Part shown: one piece after another, positions 1-12,900 of the stretch
Layout: every line of letters begins with the position of its first letter
How positions within the stretch are numbered: the stretch's first letter is position 1
Assembly: GCA_001953115.1 (NCBI GenBank)
Contig: LSSL01004134.1
Span: forward strand, 1-64,000
DNA: 64,000 nt
From: Smittium mucronatum
Lineage: Eukaryota; Kickxellomycota; Harpellomycetes; Harpellales; Legeriomycetaceae
Reading direction: 5' to 3'
Made by a program: the position numbers and the translations under genes
Notes under the pieces: generated by a model
What the model was told of the DNA's origin: nothing
Database searches by the model: none
What the model saw: the letters and a program-made list of their open reading frames with translations, nothing else

Positions 1-2466
1 TGATTCCTAGAAAATATTTAAAAGGTTTAAGATTGTGTTAAGTTTATTACCTCTTTTTTTAGATTTTTTGCACATCTTAAAGCTTTTGCTGCTGTATTTT
101 TTTTATATAGTTTCATGTTTTCGGATGTAAATTTCGGATAGTTTTTTTTCAGTTGAATTTAAAGATTTTCTGGGGGCGGGGGAGTGGTTGTTACCATCTT
201 TTATTTTTATTTTTCTTTCATTTTTAATAGCCCATTATAGCTTCTTAATATTTTTAAAATAAATTTCATGTTATTTGACTAATATCTATTTATGAAATAT
301 CGATTGGATTAAATATATGAGCCTTATGGTTTATATTTTATAAAATTTACCAGCTATATTTAAACTATTATTGACACACCGATCAAAGTTACTAATAGCT
401 GATCAAAAATTAATAAAGATCAAATCCACTAAAATGTAATCAAAAATACCTGAAAATCAGATCCACCAGTTTAGCATAATTTTACATATGTTCCGCATAC
501 AAATCCACATACAAATACACATAAAATATATTAAGCAATATAAATAGCTTATTTGGAATAACTGAATACTTAATAAATGATATAATATAATAAATAAGGC
601 TAATTGATGTTTCGGATTGTTTTGATCTTCGATAAATAAAAAATAAATGCTTAATAGTTAATTTGATTATTATTTTGAATAAACAATCCAAAATACCATT
701 TATTTAATTTTTTGGTATTTATAAATAGATTTATCGATATATTTTCTGTATTTTTTTCAATTTATTGGTGTTACTAATATTATTACGCAATTAATTGTAA
801 TTTTGGAATAAAATTACTTATGTTTCTTTGAATATTTAGCACAGTATAATATAGCTCTATTTTTTCAATTCATCGTTTTAATCAATATATTATTAATTAT
901 ATATTTTAATATTATTTTAATTACTTTCTCGTTTATAAAATTTTTCATATTTGATATTAAAAAAAAATCGATTAAAGCCCATTTTTCATTATTTAATAAT
1001 ATAGTATCATTTATTAAATCAACTAAATTCTGTAATTTAACGTTTCATTTTAGCTAACACCTATAATTTATTAATAAGAAAAAAAATTGTATCGAAAAAA
1101 GATATTTTTAAATATATTAAGACCTACATATATTTTGAAAATATATAATAATAAAATCTAGTTTACTTATTAGATATTTTTGGTTATTTATTTCTGGAAT
1201 ATTTCATTGTTTGGATTAAAAACATACTTTTTCGCCCATAGAATAACTATTAATGTATAATAAAATAATAAAATTCATAAAGTATACGACTTCATATTTA
1301 GAAAAAAATAATTAATTATAATTTCATAATATTTAATCCCAAGTAAATCTAAAAATAAAAATAAATTTTACTGTAATGAATTAAAAATATTAAATTTTGA
1401 ACAAGGTTCAATTTATAAAAATAATAGTTCATACTCTTGCGCAAAAATAAATTTTATATTATTAAACATAAAAAATGATTTAAATATTTTGAAATATATT
1501 CAACTTATTGAAAAAACTTGCAGAAATATTCAATATATCAAGAAAAATTCAAAAAATTCTAAAATAATCGTAATTATTTCTCATGTTATAAATAAAATCT
1601 GAATTGGCTAAATTTTCTATCAATATAAGGACTCATATAATGCATTTCTAGCATTTTTTATGTGTGAATCATAGCTTTTATTGATTGAATTTGAATAAGG
1701 TAAATTTTATTAGTAACTTTAATAAAATAGGATTATTTAGCCCTGAAATATACTGTTTTTTTAAGGGGATTTCTATTATTAATTTTTTATTTACATTTAA
1801 TAAAAATCTTTATAGCTGTTCCAAAAATGGTCGGGTTTTAGATTTAATAAAAGTGTAAAAAATTATAGAATTTCATTTTAAGTGATATCAAGTAATTTTC
1901 AGACTTGGATACCACTAAATCCGATCTCACATTAAAAATATAATTTAAAATTTGTATAATCAATTAATAATATTATTATTTTTTAAAGATATATACAAAA
2001 AAAAAATCAAACCTATATATACACCTAGTGATATCCGGTTTGCAAGATTTCAGTTATTCGAAAATCATAAAATTAAAAAAAAATCCATAATTTAATTTTT
2101 AGATATTCCCTAAAATATTTTTTAATAATTCTTAACATATCCCAGTTCCAAATATTAGGAAAAACCAAGAAAAAAAGTGATAAAAATTTCCATTTTTTTA
2201 TTTTCTATAACAAGTTATTATCTCCAATTTTCATCCCTTATAACATTATAATTTAGATTTATTTAATATATAAAGGAAGCTACGATTTTAAGTGCTATCA
2301 ATTAAAATATTTACTACAGTATCCTTCCCATTAAAAAGAATGTAATTGGAATATCTTTTAAGTTAAAGCATAGGGAGTTAAAATACATGAAATTTTTTTA
2401 AGGACCAATAAATTGAATTCCTTTAAGTTTAATTTATATCAAAAGTAATAATTTATGGTAAAATGG
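1..2466. other. AT-rich gene desert
   Basis: This stretch is almost entirely A/T with homopolymer runs and stop codons in all frames. The one longer open frame here (482-691, minus, 69 codons) is lysine/isoleucine/tyrosine-rich, as expected from random AT-rich DNA, and matches nothing I know. I see no gene, RNA or element boundary before the palindrome that starts near 2467. Confidence 0.7.
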
Positions 2467-4061
2467 TAAATTTAGGATAATTTGGTTTATATCCTACTAT
2501 TTTAAGCAAATTAAACTTAATTGATCTAATTCTGCTATTTTAAGCGATTTTCGACTAACAAGAAAATTTATCCAATTATATTATTCGATTATTTAGTGAC
2601 TTTCGACTAATTTTTACTAAATTAGACAACCAATAAAATCAATTCCTTTGGACTGGATAAAGGATTTATATTGGATATTTCTTAAATAAGTCAAAATAGA
2701 AAAAATTTCAAGTATCTTCATATAATTTATAGCAATGACCTACGTTTAAGTCCAATTTATTAATATAGAAAATGTATTTATTTGTATAAATATTCTTATA
2801 TATTGAAAAAGCTTGGGTTTTTTTGAAAATAAACTCATTCATCAAAAAATATAGGGGGGTTAAATGTGCTGATTTTATATCGAAATAAGTTTATGTACAC
2901 TATTTACAAACATTGTAATGATTTTTCTTCTATTAACTATCAATAATCAATTTTTTTATAAATTCCATCCAAAAAATTATATCAAAATCATTCATTAAAA
3001 CAATAAGTAACCGAAATGTGTTTTTTTATTCTATTGATTTAAAAACCGCCTCAAATTACACATTGTTGAAATTATATAACACATTGAGATGTTTCTAAAA
3101 ATTCTAAAACATACTTCATGGCTTTTTATTAATATAATATTGATATTAGTACTAGAAGGTAAAAAAAAGTTACAGTAAATTTCCTTATAAAAAAAAAGGG
3201 GGGGCTCTAATTAAATCCATTGCACCTAATATAATTTAACTTATATGCTCAGTTCTTTGACTTCTCACTAAATATCTAATGATATTAAAAATAAGTTTAT
3301 AACTTTTTGTAAGTATTTCATTTAAGGTCAATTTTTCAATATCTTATTAGTTTAAAGTTATTATTTTCAAAATATGATTTGATAGCCCAGATCCAGTTTG
3401 ATTTAAATTTTTGAATTCATTATAAAGATTTTATAATTATATGTTTTTCGAAGATAGGAGACATAAACTCATTTCGATATAAAATCAATACATTTAACCC
3501 TTTTCCATTTTTTGATTTTGATTTTTTTTTAAAAGGGAATTTATTTATAACATTTAAATACTAGGAAAAAAACTAAAATAAAAATACAATAAAAGGAAAA
3601 AATAATTAAACTTTACCCCATTCCAATCTGTCACTCTAGCGGCTCCGTACCCACTGGGCATTGGTTTAAGGTTCAATTGTTTGAAGTTTGAGTTTATTTT
3701 CAAAAAACCCCAAACTTTTTCAATATATAAGAATATTTATACAAATAAATACATTTTCTATATTAATAAATTGGACTTAAACGTAGGTAATTGCTATAAA
3801 TTCTAAGGAAATGCTTGAAAAAATTGTCTATTTTGACTTATTTAGGAAATATCCAATATAAATCCTTTATCCAATCCAAAGGAATTGATTATATTGATTG
3901 TCTAATTTAATAAAAATTAGTCGAAAATCACTAAATAATCGAATAATATAATTGGATAAATTTTCTTGTTAGTCGAAAATCACTTAAAATAGCAGAATGT
4001 AGCTCAATTTAGTATAATTTGCTTAAAATAGTCGAATATAAACCAAAGTAACCGATATTTA
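2467..4061. repeat. 1.6-kb imperfect palindrome (fold-back or MITE-like element)
   Basis: The left arm (about 2467-2896) is the reverse complement of the right arm (about 3463-4061). For example, GGTTTATATCC near 2484 faces the matching end GAATATAAACC near 4044, and TTTATATCGAAATAAG near 2873 is mirrored near 3471. The arms are diverged but readable throughout. The right arm is longer only because it carries a roughly 150-bp insert (3522-3671) that the left arm lacks. The central loop (about 2897-3462) has no open frame. Long inverted arms around a non-coding loop fit a non-autonomous fold-back or MITE-type DNA transposon. No target-site duplication is clear. Confidence 0.75.
3522..3671 (-). 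mobile_element. Short A-tailed retroposon (SINE-like), copy 2, inside the palindrome
   Basis: Read on the minus strand, the copy begins CCTTAAACCAATGCCC at 3671, continues through GGAGCCGCTAGAGTGACAG and ends in an A-tail (T run at 3522-3530). The same head and tail occur in the copy at 5881-6044 (CCTTGAACCAATGCCC, GGAGCTGCTAGAGCGGCAG, then A-tail). The middle is more diverged. It interrupts the right arm of the palindrome and is absent from the left arm, so it inserted after the palindrome formed. Its target duplication has decayed past recognition. Confidence 0.7.
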
Positions 4062-4077
4062 TGTATTTTTTGAATTA

Positions 4078-4548
4078 TATTTACCAACACCGTGTCAAAT
4101 ATCCCCTCCTATTCGCTATTCGATTATTGGCTGAATTAACTTGTTTAATATTTCATTTGCTTTTTACTATTTGATTTTTTACCAATTCAAATTATAAATT
4201 TTTTAAGGACTAGCTTATAAAAATTATTTCTTATTTATCATTAAAACAGCGTGAAAATTATACTTATTTAGAGAGACTCTTTACTATTTCAATAAAATTC
4301 AAAATTTTCTCTTTTTTTCATATAAAATTCAGAATAAAATATAGAGTAGTCAACGAGAATCAATACAGAAAGCGTGGAATCTATTTTAGAGATTCAGAAT
4401 TCAAAAAAGAAATTCAGATCGCAGCTCAGATTTCATTTAGATTTCCATGTGATAGAAATCAACCCTTTTTGGGTCTAAATAATATACTATCCTCTTCTAT
4501 TATAAAATAGGTAAAATTTTAATTTTATTTGTATTTTTAGATTAAGTT
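4078..4548. repeat. Left terminal inverted repeat of the integrase element
   Basis: About 471 bp, the reverse complement of 6496-6969. It runs from the outer end near ATTTACCAACACCG to the inner end at TTTGTATTTTTAG. The copies differ by scattered substitutions and small indels, so the element is old but not ancient. Confidence 0.85.
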
Positions 4549-4950
4549 ATTAATCAAAATTCGAAAATAATCTATTCAACAAATCTAATAGCTTTTTTTA
4601 GAAAATATGTCTAAATACACAAAGGGACTGATTTATATATTTTTAATGTGTAAAAATTTACAATAAACTAAATAAATCACTTTAAGGGAAACTAGCACCA
4701 GCTTGTATACTTTTTTTACTTGTATTTAAGATTAGAAATCTGAAAAAGAATAATATATACATATAATGCTAGAAATAATTAAATTCTTAAATTAAAAATA
4801 CTAGAGAAAAAAAACAATAATTAAATTAAATATTTTTATTTGGGATGGAACCGATTGAGGTATGGTATAGCCTGGATTAATATTAATACATATATGTTCA
4901 AAATCTGGATCGGGAAATAATGAAAACTTTATGTTTGATTTATTACATTT

Positions 4951-6320
4951 TCACTTTCCAGAAATGCAACCAGATTTGAGGTTAAATTTCATTTCAATTA
5001 TATTTTGAAAGCTTAAAGTTTCTCGGAATTCGTTTTTAAGAGAAATTGAAGAATATGATAGCATAATACTTTTTTCAACCCCAACAGTATACAGATTTTT
5101 TCTGTTTATTTCTTTGTTAATCGTTCCATAATCAGCTCCAATAGTAAAAAAAAATTTTGACGCTTCTTTAAAAACTCCAAATAACCACATACCTTACAAT
5201 CCCCCTCCATCATTTCTAGGAATATTTATTTTAATTTTGTTCTCCAATACAATATTAATCAAAGATCTGTTTAATTCAATCATACGATACATTGAATGCT
5301 TCCTGTTTTCTTTTGATTTTTGATAAAGGGCTTTAGTTTTAGCCATACATAAACCTCTGCTCTCTGATAAATCCATTATAGACACGCAGTATGGAAAAAG
5401 TGTATACATAAAAAGATATAGTTCTAATTAAATAAATAAATCAAGATTACCTTGACCATTCTGAAGTTAATTTTTCATTCATAAAACCTGTTAACATTTG
5501 ATAAACTGTTCTGTGGACTTGTTCAATCATGCGGTTGCACTGTGGATGCCTTGTTCTTATAAAAACTGGTTGTTTTCCTTTAACGCTTTTAATAAAGGAC
5601 GTAATTATAAGTTAGCAAATTTCCTCCCATTATCGACTTGGATTTCACCAGGAAAAATTGAAAAAAATTAAATAATCTATTAATAAGTATTAAAAACCCT
5701 ATCTAATTTTTTTCGATTCCAAAGAAAGAATCCAATTGAAATGGCTAAAGTGATCTAAGGCATGAAAAATGTACTTGTATTTTTCATCTGAACGGCCAAT
5801 CATATCCACTAGACTGACTTCAATCTTTGGGAGTGGCTTTTCTGTCACAATAGGATTTAAACGTATTCTTCATTTCAAATCCTTGAACCAATGCCCTCGA
5901 GGTATGGAGCTGCTAGAGCGGCAGAGGGGAGTTGGGTGAAATTTTTTTGAAAAAATTTCACTTTTGTTAATTTTTTTAAATTAGTTTTTATAACTTTTTA
6001 TTAACTTTAAAATAAATTTCCCGTAAAAAAAAAAATGAAAAAAAATTCTTCATTTCAAATCTTATTTTTTCACATTTTGGGCAATTCTTTATAAAATCTC
6101 ACTCTTTTTCTTGCTTTGGACCGTGATACGTTTTTTTAATTGCTTCTCAAGAGTTGTTAATACCTTTATTTCCTAATCCTGAGTGAATCCTACTTATATC
6201 GGTGTATATGTTTCCTTTGGAATGACTTTCTGCCAGAAATACTTTTTTTTTTATAAAATAGAGTATCTTCTTCATTAATGATAAACTTATATAATTTATT
6301 TTCTTTTTTCTTTACCAAAG
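4951..6320 (-). pseudogene. Broken integrase (H2C2 zinc domain, DDE core, C-terminal domain)
   Basis: Read on the minus strand across frameshifts, the parts appear in family order. A lead-in with YKFIINEEDTLFYKKK (about 6290) is followed by an H2C2 zinc-binding segment (about 6200-6065) with IHSGLGNKGIN and DFIKNCPKCEK; the second histidine is replaced by Asn and two in-frame stops occur. The DDE core follows: EVSLVDMIGR and YKYIFHALDHFSHFNWI (about 5825-5730), EIQVDNGRKFAN (about 5640) and TRHPQCNRMIEQVHRTV (about 5550), which retain the three acidic positions. The C-terminal part (5409-4951) has KIKINIPRNDGGG and MWLFGVFKEA...TIGADYGTINKE, matching the tail of KRBA2/Ginger-type integrases. 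A retroposon (5881-6044) splits the zinc domain from the core. With several stops and frameshifts it cannot make a full protein. Confidence 0.8.
5881..6044 (+). mobile_element. Short A-tailed retroposon (SINE-like), copy 1, full length
   Basis: A 164-bp insert flanked by a perfect 16-bp target duplication, ATTCTTCATTTCAAAT, at 5865-5880 and 6045-6060. It starts CCTTGAACCAATGCCC, has a GC-richer head of about 60 bp, an AT-rich body, the 3' motif AATAAATTTCCCGT, and a long A-rich tail before the second duplicate. The direct duplication plus A-tail is the signature of target-primed reverse transcription. I see no convincing Pol III A/B boxes in this orientation and no coding capacity, so it could be a SINE or the 3' end of a LINE. 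It disrupts the integrase. Confidence 0.85.
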
Positions 6321-6495
6321 CTGACTATTTAACCCTTTAGTAAAAATTCTTTATTCTTGAAATTATCATGTAATACAATTTTTCATTTTCCGATATATTT
6401 GTGTTGATTTCTTATTTTAGTTTATTTCTTTCCCTTTGTACATTAATTAAATAAATAAACTAATAAGGAATACTAAAATACATCTATTTAGAAAA

Positions 6496-6969
6496 CTTAT
6501 TCTAAAAATACAAATAAAATTTAAATTTAAATTTTACCTATTTTATAATAGAAGAGGATAGTATATTATTTAGACCCAAAAAGGGTTGATTTCTATCACA
6601 TGGAAATCTAAATGAAATCTGAGCTGTGATCTGAATTTCTTTTTTGAATTCTAAATCTCTAAAATAGATTCCGCGCTTTCTGTATTGATTCTCGTTGACT
6701 ACGCTATATTTTATTCTGAATTTTATATGAAAAAAAGAGAAAATTTTGAATTTTATTGAAATAGTAAAGAGTCTCTCTAAATAAGTATAATTTTCACGCT
6801 GTTTTAATGATAAATAAGAAATAATTTTTATAAGCTAGTCCTTAAAAAATTTACAATTTGAATTGGTAAAAAATCAACTAGTAAAAAGCAAATGAAATAT
6901 TAAACAAGTTAATTCAGCCAATAATCGAATAGCAATTAGGAGGGGATATTTCACACGGTATTGGTAAAT
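6496..6969. repeat. Right terminal inverted repeat of the integrase element
   Basis: The inverted partner of 4078-4548. It ends outward in CACACGGTATTGGTAAAT. Landmarks shared with the left copy include AGAAGAGGATAGTATATTA and CCAATAATCGAATAGC in reverse complement. Confidence 0.85.
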
Positions 6970-9900
6970 TAAATAAAAATATTCTTTATGATCAAAAATT
7001 ATATTTTTTTATCTAATAAATATCATAACCATGCCTTTATTATTGTGTTTTTTAAAACGGTCTCAAAACATTAAATAATATATATGGTTAAAAAAGATTT
7101 TTCACCATAAAATAGTTAAATAAAAGTATTTAGATTTAAATCATAGAATATTTTTACGTATTTATAAAGTATTGAGTCTAAAAAATATTTTAATAAATAG
7201 TTCAAGAAAAAGATTGGAAATTTTAAGGAAATTTTAGAAAAAATAAGTTTTTAAAAGTTTGGGTTTATATTTTATTTTTATTCGAGGATGTTATTTTCTT
7301 AATTGATTTATATTTTCATATTTTTATTGGATATAATTTAAAAATGAGTATATATATATGTTTATTATATTTAAATTTCAGGCATCCTAAATCGGATTTA
7401 ATTTCTTTCATAGTATTCTATTATTTGGATTATGTTTCCAATAGTATTTTTTGTATATCTAAAATAGTGTATTTATTTTATTTATAAATTATCTTAATAA
7501 TTTATTATATTAAATGATTTAAAACAGGCTACGATCAATAATTTATAAAAATATTTTATATTTTTCTATAAAAAGAACTTTTATCAAAAAAAACTTATCA
7601 TTTTTTTTAATTTATAAATAAAATACTAAATAAAATCAATAGAAAAACAGTTAAAGAGCTTAAATAAATATAAAAATAAATAAAAAATAAATTGAAAAAT
7701 ATAAAAAATTGGAAAATATCAATGATGTTAAAATAATTTATTTTTAAACATTAAAAAATTTGGATATATATGTTTTAATAATTAGAAAAGTTCTATTTTA
7801 ATGTTTAAAAATATTTAATTGATTTGAAAAATACAAATAATCCAATTATATATTGTTATCAAAGTAAATTAATTCCAGCAATCCAATATAATATTTATTT
7901 TACTATAAACTTATTCTATGTTAAACTTCAAAAAATTATGTTTTCAATTAGAATAATCAACGGGAGTATTTATATAGCAAAATATTGTCAATAAAATCAT
8001 GGTTTTTGTGAGTTAAATAATATATCCATTAAATTCAAATATATTTGGCTCATAAAGAACAAATACGATAGAGAATTTATTGGGTTAAAAATATATTATA
8101 TTCATATTTTAGGCAAATAATAATTAAAAAAGTAACTCTTGCACATTATATATTTATTGAGAGGTATATGTCTATGTGATCTTATCTTAACTAAAATTAT
8201 CGATTCTCGGGAATTTTTATGTGTATATGAAACTATATTATAATTCAAAATATTGAATTACGCCTATAATTTCAATATTAATTATAATATGTATATATAT
8301 TTATTTTTTTTCTTTTTATGACTAGACAGAAAATACAGAGTATCTAAAATCTCCTGAGCAATTATAATAATAAGATGTATTACTGAGAGAATCGATTTTG
8401 ACATAATATATCAAATATTAATAACATCGAGAATAATCTGTTTTTTATTCAGTTTAGAAAAATTTACTTTATTTTGTATGACGAATATAAAAATAAAAAT
8501 AAAAATCTTAGTTTCCGGGATATTTTTAAAAATAACTACCACTTTGTGTGGAAAAAACCCCTTTAACTATATTAGCGCAAATTTAGCATATCACTATAAA
8601 AAATTCAATTCCACTTCATGTTTTGTCTAAAAAAATGTCTTCTTTAGATATTATCCTCTTTTAAAATGATGCATAAATTTTTTTATTGATTACATAATTA
8701 TCTTTCTAATTTAAATCAGAATTATTTCTATATTCATGTGTAGCCTAGTGTTTACTCACACATTTGTTTTTTGCTTATAAGCTCTTTTGAACCGTTCTCT
8801 TCTAAAATTAAAATTAATCTATTTTAATGTTCAAATAATCGATAAATAAGTTAAAAACACTTCCACATATTTATAACACATATGAAATCAAATCGATAAA
8901 TCAATAGGACTATATATACGAAAAAAAAATTATTTGTTTTAATTTTCATTTGAAAAAATAAAAACAATAGTATTCAAAATTAAGATCTACTGTTAATAAT
9001 TTTGTTAAAATATTCTAAAAGACCAAATAATTTTTTTATTTAAACTTGAATAATTCAAATATTCGAGTCTGGAAATATTTTCTACTATTTTCATAAAAAA
9101 TTTAAATTTAAGGGAGTCTACATGTTAAAATTAAAAATTCGAACGCAACTAAATGTGGGTTTAACTTCAATCCTATTACCTAAATACAATATATCGAAAT
9201 AATAATATGTACGAAATAAATCAAAAAATAATTATATAATTTATTCAAATAAAGATCATTATTACATTACATATAATTTTTCCACTTTGTTAAATATGTA
9301 AATTTAAAGTGCTTAAAAATTCTGCAATATTTGTATATTACGAAATAATATATATAAGAAATACCAAAATAATATTACAAAGTTATAAGTATATTCTGAT
9401 GTGAAAATTATCCGAGTTGATAAATTATATATCTAGAATTGTTTTTTATATCACAAATAATTATTTTTAAAGTTTTTAGTCGTATAAAATAACGTTAAAA
9501 AATTATTTAATATTCATGATTTCAGCCTTTCTAATTATTTTAATTAAAAAATTATATGAAACTGGCTTTCATGATATGAAAAATCTATCTCAATTATATT
9601 GTAAAACGGATTTGGATTGGGATGCAATATATTTTTTATTATTAGAATTTTATCATAATTTAAAACATCCAATATCAACCGAAATCTAACACCAAATACA
9701 AAATTACGTATTTCATCACTAAAAAAATTTCGAAAATAGATAAAAATTTGTCCTATTTATGAAATTTAATGAATTTCTCCTTAATATGTACTATATATGT
9801 GGATACTGTTTTTTTTAGTATTATATACTATCAAGTCCAGAATTATTTGCTTCTGAAGCAAAATCATGACCACAGCCTAAATGCACCCCGAATAAAATCA

Positions 9901-12900
9901 TATTACTATATCTAAAGATCTATCTAGCTTTCAGTGATTTTTGAAATGATAAATTAGTTCCATTATATCACTATCTAAGTATTTAATAAAACCTAATATT
10001 ATATTACCAAACCACTTTAAAGCATCATATCAGTTACAAATTAAAAAACATATAATATTTTGAGACATTTTTATGTCAAATTTAGATTTAATGTCTAAAT
10101 TTATACATTTTTTTATTATCATAAAGCTCTCTAGTCAATTTAAATTTGCCGGTGATTTTGGAAACAATATATAATAGCTCTTAAATCTATTTCAATATTT
10201 TAGATTGTATGTTAAATATTATCAATTTTTTTTATTTATCAAGTTATTTTAATTCTAGATACTGATATACTCCACCAATATCTAATTTTTAATATATTTT
10301 AATATAAAATATCATATAGAAATGTGTTTTTATAGTTTTGAAATGTTACAAAATAGATTTAAACTAATAAAAAAACTTTCAAAAGTCTTTCAAAAGGAAA
10401 AAAAGTATTAATTAATAAAGATTTGGCCTAAATTGTCTAAATTGTATTTTATATATTAATTTTAGAGCGATTGATGATTATAATAAATACCTATAACTTT
10501 TCTTTTTTAGTTTTTTTTAAAAATAATGGATGTTTTTTTGTATTATAAATAAAAATTAGATTTTGATAGCTAACTGAAGGTGAACTTTGTGGCTAAAAAA
10601 TATTAATTTAATTTAAATGAATTTAAAATTTATTTAATTTTACGACCTAATGGGGTATTTTTTAAAGTTCAAAAAAATGAGCTTTTTACTTAATGTAAAG
10701 GTTATTTCTTGATATACACTGAAATATATTGCCAGCATATTGTAAAAATAGTAAGAAAATAATATCAAATATCATAATAAAAAAAATAATCATATTTACA
10801 ATTGATAAAAAAAGAAATAATGTTAAAAGTGAGCCAAGAGCCAAATTAGACTGATTTAATGCTTAATCAATAATTTAAACTATTTTATATGTGTGATCTT
10901 ATTGTGGAAATATAAATAATCCTATATTAAATAAATCTCATCTATATTAATTTTTTTATTATTTATTACAAAGATATTAGCGAATATTCTATGAAAAAAA
11001 CTTTTTTTTTTCCATGAACTTCTTTAGAGTGTATTTATTTAAACTCATATTTTGTAATAAATTACTATTTTTTATCGAAAAATAGATTAAAATATTTTTT
11101 TTAAATATTATAATTTTTATAAATAAAATATATACCTCTTACAAACACAATCTCGCCCTATCTGTGCCATTTAATAAAAAAAAAATTCCAAATGATTATT
11201 TTACTTATTAAAAATTATAAAATCAAGTTAAATTAATTTATAACAATTTTAATATATTTTTTTTATTCAGGTTGAAAGAATTTAATTTAAAAAATGTGTT
11301 CACATTTTAAAAATAAAAAGATGGATAATTTTATCAAGTATTTTACCCCCTCCCCTCCCCTACAAAAAATCGTTATATAATTTTTTTAACAAAATTTTAA
11401 ACTGAATTTTTTTAAATACATTAATCCAAAAAAGGTAAAATATATATATAATAAATATTAAAATATATCAACATATTTATGTTTTTTGAAAGAGCTAAAA
11501 AGTTTTTATAAAAATCCAAGCGTACAACTTGCTAAATACATAGAAAATCTAGGTCAAATTAGTTAAGATATTATTTATTTTTTATCATAAGGACAAAAAA
11601 ATTATTCAAAAATTAATTTCAGATCGAAAAAAAATTATTTTGAAAAAACTAAAAATAAAATCCTGAGAGAAAAAATTAATATAAATCCAAAATAAAATTT
11701 TAAATGAGATTTTGAAAAACCACGAATGTAAAAAAGGTAAAAAATAAAAAATATAGAGCATAGATTTTATAAATAGAAGTATTATATAAATACAAAAACA
11801 ATCGAGATATCTTTTTAATAAGAAGTTTTGTATATTTTTGTATAACTTTTACAAATATAACTCCTCATAATTCTGATATCCTGTAAATCACATTTATAAA
11901 AGCTTTTCAGAGAAAAAGATAGCTAGGATAAATATCAGCTATTAGAATTTTTACAGTGAATAAAAAAAAAATTAGGATAATTAAAGCAAATATTTAAATA
12001 TTTATTAAAATATGAGGAATAAATTTTAAAAAAAAATAATTAAAAAAAAGTATTAAGATAAATTTTAAATAAAAAGATGCTAAATACAAATAGTTTAAAG
12101 CTTATAAAAATTCAATCCCTCTCCTTCCTCAAAATGTGGTTATTTGGAAAATACTATAAAAAAGAAAGTTGTTTCTTTTAAATCTTATCAATACTTTGCA
12201 GAAAAGATATTTTCTAATTTACATACATATTTAAATTCACTAATTTTACATAATATAATTAGAATACTATTTTCTTAAAAAGGTGATTTATTTTAATCTT
12301 AAATTTGGTAGTGGAGACAAGAAATCATCGCTGGATAAAATATACACTATATGCCTCTTTAATTTTTTAGATACCCTATTAAATCTACTTGTAAAAAGCC
12401 CAAATATCATATTTAATAAATATAATTAGTTATAAAACGGCTATTATGTGAAAATTTGGACAAACTCATGATATTAATATTTATTTTATTTTTTTAGCTT
12501 TTATATATTAAAAATCCAAAATTGCAGAAATTGAGAGACCCTTGGTATTTATTTCTGAGAAACTAAAAACACTCAACCCATAGAAGATTATTTGATGTAA
12601 AAACAGCCGAATTCATAAAGTAACAATGATACAAATAGGTATAATTGGTGTTAATGTAAATAAATATAATAGGATCTGATTTTTAAAATTATATTAAATT
12701 ATTATACATTCTAATAATATTAAATTAACCGAATTCAAATTTATTTTGCTTAAACAGTCCCTATATTATCTTTGAAAAAAAAAAATTATAAACCAAAGGT
12801 AATTTTAGATAATTTTTTATAGTGTAGCGCATCTTTAGTGCTAATTTTTTATTTTTTATTATTTGACTGAATAAAAATTGCTATTATAACATTGATTATT

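Larger units (their letters stand above)
4078..6969 (-). mobile_element. Ginger/KRBA2-like DNA transposon with long terminal inverted repeats (degenerate)
   Basis: The element is about 2.9 kb and bounded by inverted repeats of about 470 bp (4078-4548 and 6496-6969), whose outer ends read ATTTACCAACACCGTGT or close to it. The repeats are highly similar over their length, including shared tracts such as TTTTGGGTCTAAATAATATA. Between them the minus strand encodes a broken retroviral-type integrase. A DDE integrase inside long inverted repeats rather than LTRs is the layout of Ginger-type cut-and-paste elements and of integrase relics from Polinton/Maverick elements. No capsid, polymerase or packaging-ATPase gene is present, so Ginger-like is preferred. 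The flanking target duplication is not clear. Confidence 0.75.

Noticed and set aside
5881..5910. tRNA-type B box (GGTTCAAGG on the minus strand of the retroposon head)
   Set aside because: It lies on the strand opposite to the A-tail, so it cannot be an internal promoter of the retroposed RNA. No matching A box was found.
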